In this document: positions 10,972-20,776 of the stretch, in pieces
How the letters are laid out: every line of letters begins with the position of its first letter
Position numbering within the stretch: the first letter of the stretch is position 1
Notes under the pieces: model-generated
The model's input: only the letters and a program-made list of their open reading frames with translations
Told to the model about the DNA's origin: nothing
Database searches by the model: none
Assembly (NCBI GenBank): GCA_000421085.1
Contig: ATWE01000007.1
Location: 62,001-126,000, forward strand
Source: Ensifer sp. USDA 6670
GTDB taxonomy: Bacteria > Pseudomonadota > Alphaproteobacteria > Rhizobiales > Rhizobiaceae
Length of the DNA stretch: 64,000 bases
Reading direction: 5' to 3'
Program-made: the position numbers and the translations under genes

Positions 10972-11226
10972 TCAGTTAATCGAACCGCACCGCGATTTCG
11001 TCAGCGAGACAAATTCGCAGGCATAGGCTGACTGGTCTTTCTGCAAAAACACGATGTAGCGCGCGCCGTTGTTGACGGCTGCCTTGATCTCGTAACCCCT
11101 CGACAGGAGCGCCGACATGCTGCCGCCCCTGAGCGCTGCGGACGACTCGCTGCCGACGTCCTCCTGGGCCGAGGCCCCGGAGGCGAGCGCAAGAAGTCCG
11201 ACAGCGACGAGCGGCACCAGACGCAT
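10972..11226 (-). CDS. small exported protein in the nuo operon
   Basis: An 84-residue protein with a clear Sec signal peptide ([20 protein letters not shown], cleavage before Gln21). The mature part is about 64 residues with two cysteines near the end ([17 protein letters not shown]) that could form a disulfide in the periplasm. Its ATG overlaps the nuoD stop (ATGA), so it is probably translated by coupling with nuoD, and nuoE follows 16 bases later. I do not recognise a named family. The location suggests co-expression with Complex I; a function in the complex is unproven. Confidence 0.85.
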   Translation of the reverse strand: MRLVPLVAVGLLALASGASAQEDVGSESSAALRGGSMSALLSRGYEIKAAVNNGARYIVFLQKDQSAYACEFVSLTKSRCGSIN

Positions 11227-12416
11227 CAGCGATCCACCTCGCCGAAGACGATATCGAGGGAGCCCAGCACGGCCGAAACGTCGGCAAGCTGGTGTCCGCG
11301 ACAGAGGAAGTCCATCGCCTGAAGATGCGCGTAACCCGGCGCGCGTATCTTGCAGCGGTACGGCTTGTTGGTGCCGTCGGAGACCAGGTAGACTCCGAAC
11401 TCGCCCTTGGGCGCCTCGACCGCGGCGTAGACCTCGCCGGCCGGCACGTGATAGCCCTCGGTATAGAGCTTGAAGTGATGGATCAGCGCCTCCATCGACC
11501 GCTTCATCTCGCCGCGCTTCGGCGGCACGATCTTGCCGTCGAGCGAGGAGACCGGACCGATCCTGGCATCGCCGAGCAGGCGGTCGACGCACTGGCGCAT
11601 GATACGCGCCGACTGGCGCATCTCGATCATGCGGATGAGATAGCGGTCGAAGCAGTCGCCGTTCTTGCCGATCGGAATGTCGAACTCCAGGTCGGAATAG
11701 CACTCATAGGGCTGCGAACGGCGCAGGTCCCAGGCCGCACCCGAGCCGCGCACCATCACGCCCGAGAAACCCCAGGCCCAGGCGTCTTCGAGGCTGACGA
11801 CGCCGATATCGACGTTGCGCTGCTTGAAGATGCGGTTGCCGGTCAGAAGCTCGTCGATATCGTCGACGGTCTTCAGGAACGGGTCGATCCAGTTGCCGAT
11901 GTCTTCGACCAATTGGTGCGGCAGGTCCTGGTGCACGCCGCCCGGACGGAAATAGGCCGCGTGCATGCGCGCGCCGCAGGCCCGCTCGTAAAAGACCATC
12001 AGCTTCTCGCGCTCCTCGAAACCCCAGAGCGGCGGCGTGAGCGCGCCGACGTCCATGGCCTGGGTCGTCACGTTGAGGAGATGCGACAGGATACGGCCGA
12101 TCTCGGAATAGAGAACGCGGATCAGCTGGCCGCGGAGCGGCACCTGCGTACCGGTCAACCTTTCGACCGCAAGCGCGAAGGCGTGCTCCTGATTCATCGG
12201 TGCGACATAGTCGAGCCGGTCGAAATAGGGGATCGCCTGCAGATAGGTCTTGGCCTCGATCAGCTTTTCCGTGCCGCGATGCAGGAGGCCGATATGCGGA
12301 TCGACGCGCTCGACGATCTCGCCGTCAAGCTCCAGCACCAGACGCAGAACGCCGTGCGCCGCCGGATGCTGCGGGCCGAAGTTGATGTTGAAGTTGCGGA
12401 CGTTATGTTCGGTCAT
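11226..12416 (-). CDS. nuoD: NADH-quinone oxidoreductase subunit D
   Basis: A 396-residue 49-kDa-type subunit that helps build the quinone site and descends from the large subunit of NiFe hydrogenases. It begins [20 protein letters not shown]; the GPQHPAAHG loop with His is characteristic, as are [12 protein letters not shown] and the C-terminus [11 protein letters not shown]. The frame is open far upstream, but the ATG at 12416 gives the standard length. The four hydrogenase nickel cysteines are absent, as normal. nuoC is 56 bases upstream. Confidence 0.97.
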   Translation of the reverse strand: MTEHNVRNFNINFGPQHPAAHGVLRLVLELDGEIVERVDPHIGLLHRGTEKLIEAKTYLQAIPYFDRLDYVAPMNQEHAFALAVERLTGTQVPLRGQLIRVLYSEIGRILSHLLNVTTQAMDVGALTPPLWGFEEREKLMVFYERACGARMHAAYFRPGGVHQDLPHQLVEDIGNWIDPFLKTVDDIDELLTGNRIFKQRNVDIGVVSLEDAWAWGFSGVMVRGSGAAWDLRRSQPYECYSDLEFDIPIGKNGDCFDRYLIRMIEMRQSARIMRQCVDRLLGDARIGPVSSLDGKIVPPKRGEMKRSMEALIHHFKLYTEGYHVPAGEVYAAVEAPKGEFGVYLVSDGTNKPYRCKIRAPGYAHLQAMDFLCRGHQLADVSAVLGSLDIVFGEVDR

Positions 12417-12472
12417 ACCGATTGCTCCAGGCCGGATGGCGTCCTTCGCGGATCGCCGCAGGCCGACTTGAT

Positions 12473-13078
12473 TCAGCGTGGTCTCGCCTTTTCGTCGCCG
12501 GGCAGTACGTATTCCGTGCCTTCCCAGGGCGAAAGAAAGTCGAAATTGCGGAATTCCTGCTTCAGTTCGACGGGTTCGTATACGACGCGCTTGGCTTCGT
12601 TGTCGTAACGCACCTCGACGAAACCGGTCAGCGGGAAGTCCTTGCGCAGCGGGTAGCCTTCGAAGCCGTAGTCCGTCAGGATGCGCCTCAGATCCGGGTG
12701 ACCGGTGAAGAGGATGCCGTACATGTCGTAGGCTTCGCGCTCGAACCAGTCGGCGCCGGGATAGACCGATGTCGCCGAAGGAACGGGCTCGTTCTCGCCG
12801 GTCGCGACCTTCACGCGGATGCGCTGGTTCTGGCGCGGCGAGAGAAGATGATAGACGACATCGAAGCGGTCCGGGCGCTGCGGATAATCGACCCCGCAGA
12901 CATCGATGAAGCTGACGAAACCGCATTGGACGTCGTCGCGCAGGAAAGTCAGGAGCGCGATGAGGTTCTCGGCTTTCGCCGTCAGCGTCAGTTCGCCGTA
13001 TTTGACCTCCGCATCGGCGATCAGCGCGCCACGCACCTCGCGAAGATAGGAGGCAAGCTCGTTCAGGGCTTCACTCAT
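12473..13078 (-). CDS. nuoC: NADH-quinone oxidoreductase subunit C
   Basis: A 201-residue 30-kDa-type subunit of the peripheral arm. The family signature [20 protein letters not shown] is present, followed by [14 protein letters not shown]. The protein starts at the ATG at 13078 ([10 protein letters not shown]), 17 bases after the nuoB stop. The longer open frame upstream to 13510 is only antisense or out-of-frame nuoB sequence. NuoC and NuoD are separate, unlike the fused NuoCD of E. coli. Confidence 0.97.
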   Translation of the reverse strand: MSEALNELASYLREVRGALIADAEVKYGELTLTAKAENLIALLTFLRDDVQCGFVSFIDVCGVDYPQRPDRFDVVYHLLSPRQNQRIRVKVATGENEPVPSATSVYPGADWFEREAYDMYGILFTGHPDLRRILTDYGFEGYPLRKDFPLTGFVEVRYDNEAKRVVYEPVELKQEFRNFDFLSPWEGTEYVLPGDEKARPR

Positions 13079-13095
13079 TTTAAGTTCCCCTGCCC

Positions 13096-13674
13096 TTAGC
13101 GCTCGATGGTGCCGGTCCGGCGGATCTTCTTCTGCAGCAGAAGCACGCCGTAAAGCAGCGCTTCTGCCGTGGGAGGACAGCCTGGCACGTAGATGTCGAC
13201 GGGCACGACGCGGTCGCAGCCGCGCACAACCGAATAGGAGTAGTGATAATAGCCGCCGCCATTGGCGCAGGAGCCCATCGAGATCACGTAACGCGGCTCT
13301 GGCATCTGGTCGTAGACCTTGCGCAGCGCGGGCGCCATCTTGTTGGTGAGCGTGCCGGCGACGATCATGACGTCGGACTGACGCGGCGAGGCGCGCGGCG
13401 CAAAACCGAAACGTTCGGCATCGTAACGCGGCATCGACATCTGCATCATTTCGACCGCGCAGCAGGCGAGACCGAAAGTCATCCACATCAGCGAACCGGT
13501 GCGGGCCCAATTGATCAGCTCGTCGGTCGAGGTGACGAGAAAACCCTTGTCGGCGAGCTCGTTGTTGATCTCGCCGAAGAAAGCGTCATTGCTGCCGATC
13601 GGCTTGCCGGTCGCGGGATCGAGTATCCCCTTGGGCTGCGGCGCAACGAGCGTGGTGCCGGATGCTAATTCCAT
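13096..13674 (-). CDS. nuoB: NADH-quinone oxidoreductase subunit B
   Basis: A 192-residue subunit holding cluster N2, the last iron-sulfur centre before quinone. The tandem cysteines ([11 protein letters not shown]) and the later ones ([12 protein letters not shown] and [12 protein letters not shown]) are all present. The ATG at 13674 ([10 protein letters not shown]) overlaps the end of nuoA by 10 bases and gives the usual length. A further-upstream in-frame start at 13695 is less likely. Confidence 0.98.
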   Translation of the reverse strand: MELASGTTLVAPQPKGILDPATGKPIGSNDAFFGEINNELADKGFLVTSTDELINWARTGSLMWMTFGLACCAVEMMQMSMPRYDAERFGFAPRASPRQSDVMIVAGTLTNKMAPALRKVYDQMPEPRYVISMGSCANGGGYYHYSYSVVRGCDRVVPVDIYVPGCPPTAEALLYGVLLLQKKIRRTGTIER

Positions 13675-14030
13675 TCCAGCGCTCCCTTCTTCCATTCATA
13701 GATAAAGCCGACCGTCAGGACCAGAAGGAAGACCATCATCGACCAGAAGCCGAACCAGCCCATCTCCTTGAACGAAACCGCCCAGGGGAAGAGAAAGGCG
13801 ACTTCGAGATCGAAGATGATGAAAAGGATCGACACGAGATAGAAGCGGACGTCGAACTTCATGCGGGCGTCGTCGAACGCATTGAAGCCGCACTCGTAAG
13901 CCGAAAGTTTTTCCGAATCAGGCGCCTTGAAGGCGACGGCGAAAGGAGCGACCAGAAGTGCGAGGCCGATCACCAGCGCGATCCCAATGAAAATCGCGAT
14001 CGGTACGTAGGAACCGAGAAGTTCTGTCAT
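13665..14030 (-). CDS. nuoA: NADH-quinone oxidoreductase subunit A
   Basis: A 121-residue, three-helix membrane subunit, first gene of the nuo operon. It has the conserved loop [20 protein letters not shown], including the Cys that marks the active/deactive switch in mitochondrial ND3, and the helix [16 protein letters not shown] with its buried Asp/Glu. The start at 14030 ([10 protein letters not shown]) gives the standard length. The promoter must lie in 14031-14325, but I could not place -35/-10 boxes with confidence. Confidence 0.97.
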   Translation of the reverse strand: MTELLGSYVPIAIFIGIALVIGLALLVAPFAVAFKAPDSEKLSAYECGFNAFDDARMKFDVRFYLVSILFIIFDLEVAFLFPWAVSFKEMGWFGFWSMMVFLLVLTVGFIYEWKKGALEWN

Positions 14031-14325
14031 TTTATCCGTCCCTGCCTGCGGAGGGCGCCATGAGAGCGCTTCAACGAAGAATGCCGCAGGCCGAAAAGCA
14101 TGTTGCAACGCCAGAGTGGTTAGCGCAGCCGGCGCCCGGGCGCAAGCCTCGATGGGGCATTTAAACCGGTTCGCGGCGCATAGCGGGGATGCGCCCGCCG
14201 CGGGATGGCCGGCAAGGTGCGCGATAACGCGAACCCGGGGCCCCGGCGCCGGGAATTCCGCGGCGAGACACTTTGCCGCAATGCAAAAAATACTGGTAAA
14301 GGGAGACGACGACTTGAGAAGAGAA

Positions 14326-14402
14326 TGGCGCGAGTGACGGGGCTCGAACCCGCGACCTCCGGCGTGACAGGCCGGCACTCTAACCGACTGAGCTACACCC
14401 GC
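14326..14402 (-). tRNA. tRNA-Asp (GTC), copy 1
   Basis: A 77-nt cloverleaf with encoded CCA. The acceptor stem GCGGGTG pairs with CACTCGC (one G-U pair), the discriminator is G, the T-loop is GGTTCGAA and the anticodon loop CTGTCAC gives anticodon GTC. The sequence is identical to a second copy 68 bases away on the same strand. Confidence 0.97.
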
Positions 14403-14470
14403 GCATTATGGCCATATCGGCCATTATCTCATCATCGGCACCTTTTGAGAATGCCGCAGTCTTTCAAGAG

Positions 14471-14547
14471 TGGCGCGAGTGACGGGGCTCGAACCCGCGA
14501 CCTCCGGCGTGACAGGCCGGCACTCTAACCGACTGAGCTACACCCGC
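14471..14547 (-). tRNA. tRNA-Asp (GTC), copy 2
   Basis: A 77-nt tRNA identical to the copy at 14326-14402, including the CCA end. It lies upstream of that copy on the same strand with a 68-base spacer, so the two are probably co-transcribed. The pair is a tandem duplication. Confidence 0.97.
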
Positions 14548-14988
14548 ATCTCTTGACGTTCCAGACGCGCTCGCGCGCCCCTGCCCGAAGCGGCCCTGCC
14601 GTTCGATGAGCGGCTAACTAAGCGGTTCGCCTTGGGGTGTCAAGCGCGATTGAAGACAAATCCGTGACGGAACGTTTTTTGGTCCACAGCATGTCTTTCG
14701 GGCAAAGGATTTGGCCCCCTGTGGAAGCACGCTCCAAAGGTGAGGACCCGTTTCCCCTTCGAGGGCTCGCCCTTTCTTACATATGCGGGCGCAGCGGAGC
14801 GACCAACAATGCGCGCCTGCCTCGATAGTTGCCTCCCCTCACCGCCGAATTTGTCCACAGGCTTCATAACGGGCGCCCCGGCCCGCGATAAAAAATTCAA
14901 AAAATCGCTCGAACGCTCTTGCGGTTTTCGCCGGTTGCGCATAGATCACGCCCACCGACGCGGCGGACACTTGTCCGGCAACGCGAGA
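14548..14988. other. intergenic region between tRNA-Asp and tRNA-Val
   Basis: 441 bases without a convincing gene. The short open frames here have no ribosome sites or recognisable products. Three TCCACAG-type words occur (14683-14689 forward, 14719-14725 reverse, 14853-14859 forward), but there is no AT-rich block beside them. The region must contain the promoters of tRNA-Asp (leftward) and tRNA-Val (rightward), which I could not pinpoint. Confidence 0.6.
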
Positions 14989-15064
14989 GGGCGATTAGCT
15001 CAGTTGGTAGAGCGCCTCGTTTACACCGAGGATGTCGGGAGTTCGAGTCTCTCATCGCCCACCA
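14989..15064 (+). tRNA. tRNA-Val (TAC)
   Basis: A 76-nt cloverleaf with encoded CCA. The acceptor stem GGGCGAT pairs with ATCGCCC, the discriminator is A, the anticodon stem is CCTCG/CGAGG and the loop TTTACAC gives anticodon TAC. A short T run (15065-15069) follows directly. It is divergent from the tRNA-Asp pair. Confidence 0.97.
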
Positions 15065-15288
15065 TTTTTCCATATGACAGGCAATGTTTGCGAAGGGTGG
15101 CTCTCGCGAGTCGTCTTACCGCTTTTGAAGTCGCAGCAACAAGCCGCTGGACCTTCGCCGATCCTGAGCAACGGCTCCTCGAGAGGATTAGGTTGCAAAG
15201 CACCCGGCGCAGCAGCTCCCCTACCTCTCCGGCCAACCTTGGATGAGCCCGGGGACTTCGACATCGTCAGACACGACCGAATATCCCC

Positions 15289-15687
15289 CTACCCGCCCCG
15301 ATACTGCTCCTCCGTCACGTGCTCGAGCCAGTCCACCACCTTGCCGTCAAGCGCTTCCTGGATCGCGATATGCGTCATTCCCGTTTCCGGCGCCGCGCCG
15401 TGCCAGTGCTTTTCGCCCGGCGGGAACCAGACGACGTCGCCGGCGCGGATTTCTCGCAGCTCTCCGCCCCAGCTCTGCGCGAGGCCGCGGCCTGCGGTGA
15501 CGATCAGGGTCTGGCCGAGCGGATGCGTGTGCCAGGCGGTGCGTGCGCCGGGCTCGAAGGTCACGGTCGCGCCGCGTACCCGCGCGGGTGACGGCGCCTC
15601 GAAGGCCGGGTCCACGCGCACGGAGCCGGTGAAATATTCGGCGGGGCCGCGCGCCGAGGGTCTCGATCCGCATTCGAAGATTTCCAT
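15289..15687 (-). CDS. cupin-domain protein
   Basis: A 132-residue single-domain cupin, probably a metal-binding cytosolic enzyme of unknown substrate. The first cupin motif is [17 protein letters not shown] (two His and a Gln as ligand positions) and the second is [20 protein letters not shown]. This arrangement resembles the small cupins grouped with bacterial hydroxynitrile-lyase-like and carboxymuconolactone-decarboxylase-associated proteins. The start is well supported by AAAGGAGA seven bases upstream. It stands alone between tRNA-Val and the YhaN-like gene. Confidence 0.85.
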   Translation of the reverse strand: MEIFECGSRPSARGPAEYFTGSVRVDPAFEAPSPARVRGATVTFEPGARTAWHTHPLGQTLIVTAGRGLAQSWGGELREIRAGDVVWFPPGEKHWHGAAPETGMTHIAIQEALDGKVVDWLEHVTEEQYRGG

Positions 15688-15771
15688 TGGAGTCTCCTTT
15701 CAAGGGATTTCGCCGAACCAGCCGACGGATGCAGGCAAGGCGCGTGCAGCTTACCTCTTTCCGGCGAGCGG

Positions 15772-18700
15772 CTACAACCGGTGGATCGTCACACCCGGGC
15801 AGGCGCTGCGCGCAATATCGCAAAGATGCTCGTGGTGGGTCAGGTAGATCACCTGGCCGACATCGGCCATTTCCGCCATCAGCTCAAAGGCGCGGCCGGC
15901 GCGGCCGTCGTCGAAGGTTTCCATGATGTCGTCGGCGATGAAGGGCAGCGTCTCCCGCGTCGCCGCGACCTCGTGGTAGCCGGCGATCCTGAGCGCGAGA
16001 TAGAGCTGGAAACGCGTGCCCTTGGAAAGATCGCGGGCAAGCTTCGATCCGCCGCCGGCGGTATTGGCGATGAGGAATTCCTGGCCCTTGTCGGCTTGCG
16101 TCGAGAGACCGGAATATTCGCCGCCGCTGATGTGCATGAAGGTTCGCGAGGCGCGCTGCATCATGGCGCTGCGGTGGCGCTCGCGAAACAGCCTCAGCGC
16201 TTGTTCGGCGGCGATCACGCCGGCGCGCAGCCGGAGATAGCCGATCGCCTTGCTCTCGATGTCGAGGAGAAGCGTGCGGCGCCGCTGTTCGAGCTCCGCC
16301 ACCCGGTCGCCGCCCTCCACGGCAGCAAGCGCTCTCTCCTTCGTCCGGACTTCGGCGTGAAGCTCGCCGACATCTCGGTCGGCCGTCTCGATCGCCTCCT
16401 CCAGGCGCGCGAGTTCCAGGCCGAGCTCCCGGTCGTCGAGTTCGGCGAGCAGCGCTTCGGCTTCGGCGGCGGTCGCGACGCCGAGCCGCGCAGCCAGATC
16501 GCTTTCCATTTCGCTGCATCTTTGCCGCAGCCGCTGCTCATCGCGGGCGGCTTCCAGGCAAGCGGCCGCTTCGTCGAGTGTCCGACAGTCGAAGAAATCA
16601 ACGACCCTCTGCCTGTTGGCGGCGTGGAGTTGCTCCTCGGCGCGCAGCGAATAGAGGCTCTCCTCCATGCGCTCGATATCACCCTGAAGCGCCAGCCGGC
16701 GCTCCTCCATCTGAAGTGCTGCGGCAACGCGATCGCGCACCGCGGAAAAGAGCGTGAGGACATCGCCGGCCTCTCTTTCGCCCAGTGCAGCGCCCAGGCC
16801 TGCGACGCTTTCCGTGAAGGCCGCCTGATCCCTGCGCATGCCGGTTACCCGGTGGTCGAGCTCCGCCTTCTTCTGCATCAGCTTGTCGAGGTCCTGAAGC
16901 ACGGCGAGCACGGGACCGATTTCCTGCGGTTGCGGCCGCTCCACCTGCCGGGAAAGCCAGGTGCCGGCGAGCGCATCTTCCCATTCCCCGCACCAGGACG
17001 CCATCGCAGCCTCTGCGGCCGCAAAGACGGCCCTCCGCTTGTCGAGCGCCTCCGAGGTACGTTGCAGCTGCGCCACGGCATTCCGGTAAGCCGCGGATGC
17101 GGTCTCGACGCGGGAGGAGACAAGGTCCGCTGCCGCGAGCAAGGCGTCGAGCCGCTCCGGCAACCCATCGGTCATCCCGAGCCGCGCCAGCTCCGCCCGA
17201 AGGCTGCTGACCGCCTCCTTCTCATCGGCGACCGCCCGGTCGCGCTCCTTCATCGCGGTGCGCAAATCCCCGCGCAATGCGAGCGCCGATGCGCGGGCCG
17301 CAAGCCAAGCCTCCAATTGCGGCAGCCCGGTCATGCAAGGCAAGCCACAGGCGCGTGCGACGGCGCCGATCTCGGCGCTCAGCCTCTGCCGCTGCTCCTC
17401 CGCGGCTTTCCTCTGCGCGTCCAGAACCTGCAGGCGGGCGCGCCGCTCGGTAACGGCAAGCGTCAGGTTGCGTATCTCTGCCACCCGCTCCGCCTGGGCA
17501 AGCCGAAGCGCCGTGGTCGCGTCATGCTCGTTCAGAGCCGTCTCGAACGCGATCGCCGTCTGCTCGTCCGGATCGGCACGATGCCGCTGCCAGGCGGTAT
17601 CGCGCCGGCGCCTCAATTCGCAAACGCTCGCGTCATCGACGACGCCGCCATTGGCCGCGATGGCGGCAAGGCGCGCCTCGTCTCCGGCGAGGCGCTCGGT
17701 TTCATCGGCGATCCTGTCGCCGAGGCGCACGCGCCGCTCCGCCTCGGCGTGGTCCTCGGCCCGCCACGCTTCCACGACGGCTGGTGCCGGAGCGGGAAGT
17801 GCGGCCAGATCGTCGATCGTACCGGCGAAGGGCCGCAATTCATCCAGTCTGTCGCAAACCGCCGCCTCGAGCCGGTCGATCTCTCTTGCCGACGACTCCT
17901 GGCGCAACAGGCAATCGCTCTGCCGCAGGAGATGCACGCGCTCGGAGAGGAAACCCGGGTCGGCCGCCCCCTCCTTCAGCCGGGCGACTTCGCGCCCGGC
18001 GTCGCCGTGGTACCCTTCCGCGGTTTCCATTTCCTCGCGCGCCGACGCCAGCCTTTCCCAAAGACTTGCATGCCGGCGCATCAGATCCTGCAGCCGGACG
18101 GCGCGTGCCGCCGGCAGCAGGAGCGAGGCTACATCGGCATTGCCTGCCTCGCCGAGGCGCACCAGACAGGCACCGATCTCGGCGGCAATCTTCGCCAGTT
18201 CCTCCAGACGGGACGGCATGTCGCGGTCGGCGGTGAGGTAGCGGGCTTCGAGGGCGGTTTCGCGCAGAGCCCCGAACCGTTCCGCGATCGAGAGCGCCTG
18301 CTCGTCCCGAGGCAGCCCCGCAAGCTCCTCGCGCCGCCGGGTGAGTTCCTCGTGCACCTGCCGAAGCCGCGCGGCGATTTCCGCATCGCGCCGGCGAAGA
18401 ACCGGCAACTCCTGCTGCCACTCGGCCGGCGGCACCGGCAACGGATCCCGCCCGGCAAGCTGCTGCCGCACGCCGCGAAGCCGCGCTAGAAGCGGCAGGG
18501 CATCGCGTTGAGAGCGCAACCGGTCCCGATCGGCGCGCAACTCGTTGCGCAGCCTCGCCGAAGCCTCGTGGCGTGCGCGCATGCTCGCCAGAGCCTTGCG
18601 GAGTGCGGCATATTCGCGTGCATTCACGTCGATCGCGCTCCGCTCCGCCTTCAGCGCATCGAGCTCCGCCTTCAGTTCGGCAAGCTGGTGCTTGCGCGCC

Positions 18701-19233
18701 TGCGGGCGGAAGAAAGAATCCGCTTCGGCTCGAAGCCCGGCAAGCACGGCGGTGCTGTCCGGCAAACCGGAACTCGCGGAAAACAGGAGGGACCCGAGTT
18801 CGCCCTCGCTCTTCAGTATGGCTTCCCCGCCCTCTTCGATGCTGTCGTCGTCGAGCGAGAACATCGTGCCGTAGGTTGCGCGGTCGATGGAGCCGAGGGC
18901 CGTGGAAAACAGACTATCGGGCAGCGGCTGCTCGTCGGGGCCGATCAGGCTGTTGGCGTTGCGCTTGATGCGGTAGGCGTGATGCAGTCGGTTGCCCGCC
19001 TGCACGATGCCGCCGATCCGCATCGTCTGATAGGGGTGCAGGAAGCCGTAGGGGCTCGAACGTTCTATGCCGAAGACGAGGTCGAGGAAGCCGGAGAAGA
19101 GGGTCGATTTGCCGGCTTCGTTAGGGCCGTAGATAAGGTGAAAATCCGGCTCGCCCAGCTTCGCCTCGCCGAAATCGAGACGCCGCTCCGTGAATTTGCC
19201 GTAACGGACGAGGTCCAGCCGTTGCAGCCGCAT
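15772..19233 (-). CDS. SMC-like ATPase, YhaN/SbcC type
   Basis: A 1153-residue ABC/SMC-type ATPase with split nucleotide-binding halves around long coiled coils. The Walker A (GPNEAGKST) is at residues 36-44 in an N-terminal half that starts MRLQRLDLVRYGKFTERRLD. The middle is rich in Leu/Ala/Glu/Arg heptads. The C-terminal half has the ABC-type signature (DLSKGTRFQLYLALRI), Walker B (LPFIADDIMETFDD) and an H-loop (IYLTHHEH). Its ATG overlaps the stop of the upstream nuclease gene (ATGA). By analogy to SbcCD/Rad50-Mre11 it should gate a DNA nuclease. The N-terminus matches YhaN-type proteins better than SbcC. Confidence 0.9.
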   Translation of the reverse strand: MRLQRLDLVRYGKFTERRLDFGEAKLGEPDFHLIYGPNEAGKSTLFSGFLDLVFGIERSSPYGFLHPYQTMRIGGIVQAGNRLHHAYRIKRNANSLIGPDEQPLPDSLFSTALGSIDRATYGTMFSLDDDSIEEGGEAILKSEGELGSLLFSASSGLPDSTAVLAGLRAEADSFFRPQARKHQLAELKAELDALKAERSAIDVNAREYAALRKALASMRARHEASARLRNELRADRDRLRSQRDALPLLARLRGVRQQLAGRDPLPVPPAEWQQELPVLRRRDAEIAARLRQVHEELTRRREELAGLPRDEQALSIAERFGALRETALEARYLTADRDMPSRLEELAKIAAEIGACLVRLGEAGNADVASLLLPAARAVRLQDLMRRHASLWERLASAREEMETAEGYHGDAGREVARLKEGAADPGFLSERVHLLRQSDCLLRQESSAREIDRLEAAVCDRLDELRPFAGTIDDLAALPAPAPAVVEAWRAEDHAEAERRVRLGDRIADETERLAGDEARLAAIAANGGVVDDASVCELRRRRDTAWQRHRADPDEQTAIAFETALNEHDATTALRLAQAERVAEIRNLTLAVTERRARLQVLDAQRKAAEEQRQRLSAEIGAVARACGLPCMTGLPQLEAWLAARASALALRGDLRTAMKERDRAVADEKEAVSSLRAELARLGMTDGLPERLDALLAAADLVSSRVETASAAYRNAVAQLQRTSEALDKRRAVFAAAEAAMASWCGEWEDALAGTWLSRQVERPQPQEIGPVLAVLQDLDKLMQKKAELDHRVTGMRRDQAAFTESVAGLGAALGEREAGDVLTLFSAVRDRVAAALQMEERRLALQGDIERMEESLYSLRAEEQLHAANRQRVVDFFDCRTLDEAAACLEAARDEQRLRQRCSEMESDLAARLGVATAAEAEALLAELDDRELGLELARLEEAIETADRDVGELHAEVRTKERALAAVEGGDRVAELEQRRRTLLLDIESKAIGYLRLRAGVIAAEQALRLFRERHRSAMMQRASRTFMHISGGEYSGLSTQADKGQEFLIANTAGGGSKLARDLSKGTRFQLYLALRIAGYHEVAATRETLPFIADDIMETFDDGRAGRAFELMAEMADVGQVIYLTHHEHLCDIARSACPGVTIHRL

Positions 19234-20522
19234 CAGTCGCCGCCCGGCGTGGCGGCGCGGCCGTGAAGATGCGCCAGCACATCCGCGCTCCCCGCAAGCC
19301 CTGCATCCAGCGCCAGCCGCTCCAGCGTCTCTTCGTCGCTCGCCAGCACGTGCCTGAGTTCAGGCGGCAATTGCTGCAGGAGTTCCTTGGCGACGCCGCT
19401 CAATTCGGCGCGAAATCCGAAGGAAGGCAGAACGTCGTGTTCCACCAGTGCCGCCAGTTCGCCGATCGGGTCGGCCGCACTTTGCTCCGCTACGGATGCG
19501 CGGCAGCTCAGTTCCGTGTTCTCGATCCAGCATCCGCCGATCGCGGCCGCGATGTTGGCGATCTCGGCCTCCAGGAGGTCCGCGTCGCGCCTGAGGCGCC
19601 ATGCAAGCGGTGTCACACCGGTCAGCCTCACGCGCAGGATCAGATTGTCCGTCGCCATGTTCCTGCGAAGGACGATCAGTTCACGGCTCACCGCTTCCAG
19701 CAAGTCGCGCCAGTCCGCAATCCCGCTCACGTCGATCTCATGTCGCTCGAACGCGGCGGTGCCGATCGGCCGTTCATCCAGCGCAACCAGCCCTTCAGCG
19801 TCGATCGTCACGATCGTGACGCCCTTCGTCCCCGCTTCATTGATGTCCCGGCCCTGCGGCATGCCGGGCATGACGATGCAGGGCTTGTCGCAGTGCACCT
19901 GCCGCTGGTGGACATGACCGAGCGCCCAGTAATCGAAACCGTGCCGCTGGAGGTCGGCGACGCTGCAGGGCGCGTAAGGGTCGTGGGCCGCGGATCCGGA
20001 GAGGCTGGTATGCAGCATGCCGATATTGATGCCGCCTGCGACCGGCGGCTGGAACTGGGGCAAAAGGCTTTCCGGCGCGTGGGGCTCGGCAAAGCTCACG
20101 CCGTGGACGTGTACCGTGCGGCCGTTCGCAAGCGTCTTGACATGAACCGCCCTGCTCCGGCCGGTAAAGACATGCACCGAAGGCGGCAGGGTAAGCTCAC
20201 GCGTAACCTGCGACTGGGAATCGTGATTGCCGCGAATGACGAACGTCCGGATGCCGGCCCCGTCGAGGCGCCTAAGCTCGCCCGCCAGGAAGAGCGCCGT
20301 GTTCATGGAGGTCTGGCTGCCGTCATAGAGATCGCCGGCGATCAAAAGCGCATCGACGCTTTCGGCAATGCAGAGATCGACGATGCGGACGAGCGCATTG
20401 CGCGTCGCGCTTCGAACGAGGCCGGCAAGCTCCGCATTCCGGAGTGCCAGGCTGCGCAAGGGCGAATCGAGATGGAGGTCTGCGGTGTGAACAAATCGGA
20501 AGGGCATGGCCGGGCGGACCAT
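19233..20522 (-). CDS. Mre11/SbcD-like exonuclease, YhaO type
   Basis: A 429-residue calcineurin-like metallo-nuclease. The five phosphoesterase motifs are visible: HTADLHLDSPL (about 13-22), LIAGDLYDGSQ, FVIRGNHDSQ, GMLHTSLSG and GHVHQRQV. These would bind two metal ions. It is followed, with overlap, by the YhaN-like ATPase, so the pair probably forms an SbcCD-like DNA end-processing complex. In B. subtilis the YhaO-YhaN pair is of this kind. Two in-frame ATGs (20522 and 20507) are possible; neither has a strong ribosome site. Confidence 0.9.
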   Translation of the reverse strand: MVRPAMPFRFVHTADLHLDSPLRSLALRNAELAGLVRSATRNALVRIVDLCIAESVDALLIAGDLYDGSQTSMNTALFLAGELRRLDGAGIRTFVIRGNHDSQSQVTRELTLPPSVHVFTGRSRAVHVKTLANGRTVHVHGVSFAEPHAPESLLPQFQPPVAGGINIGMLHTSLSGSAAHDPYAPCSVADLQRHGFDYWALGHVHQRQVHCDKPCIVMPGMPQGRDINEAGTKGVTIVTIDAEGLVALDERPIGTAAFERHEIDVSGIADWRDLLEAVSRELIVLRRNMATDNLILRVRLTGVTPLAWRLRRDADLLEAEIANIAAAIGGCWIENTELSCRASVAEQSAADPIGELAALVEHDVLPSFGFRAELSGVAKELLQQLPPELRHVLASDEETLERLALDAGLAGSADVLAHLHGRAATPGGD

Positions 20523-20776
20523 GACCCGGCGCCGCCGCTTTCGTCAATGGCCGCAGGACCGGGTATCCACGGAATGCTTGGATGCGAGCAGCGTCGCAAC
20601 GCCACCTGCCGGCAAGTCTTCGCTTCACAAACAACCGCATCCCGAGCAGAAAGCGTTTCTTACGGCCGGCGGTCATTCCCAAGTTTTAGGTGGTTTTGGT
20701 CGACAAATGCGGCAATTGTGACTATCAATAATGTCACTGCCATTTCACATGGCCCCTCATAATAACTCATAAGGTC

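Noticed and set aside
13665-14378. Longer version of NuoA starting near 14378
   Set aside because: The extra N-terminus crosses the tRNA-Asp gene and is unlike the family; the start at 14030 gives the normal length.
14548-14988. Three TCCACAG words that resemble DnaA boxes
   Set aside because: No AT-rich unwinding region, no dnaA/dnaN or rep/par genes nearby, and the words are only partial matches.
14740-15246. Open frame containing GRLAQLVERLVYTEDVGSSS
   Set aside because: This is a translation of the tRNA-Val gene and its flanks, a well-known artefact.
15781-18489. 902-codon plus-strand frame opposite the YhaN-like ATPase
   Set aside because: Antisense shadow produced by high GC at third codon positions of the true gene.
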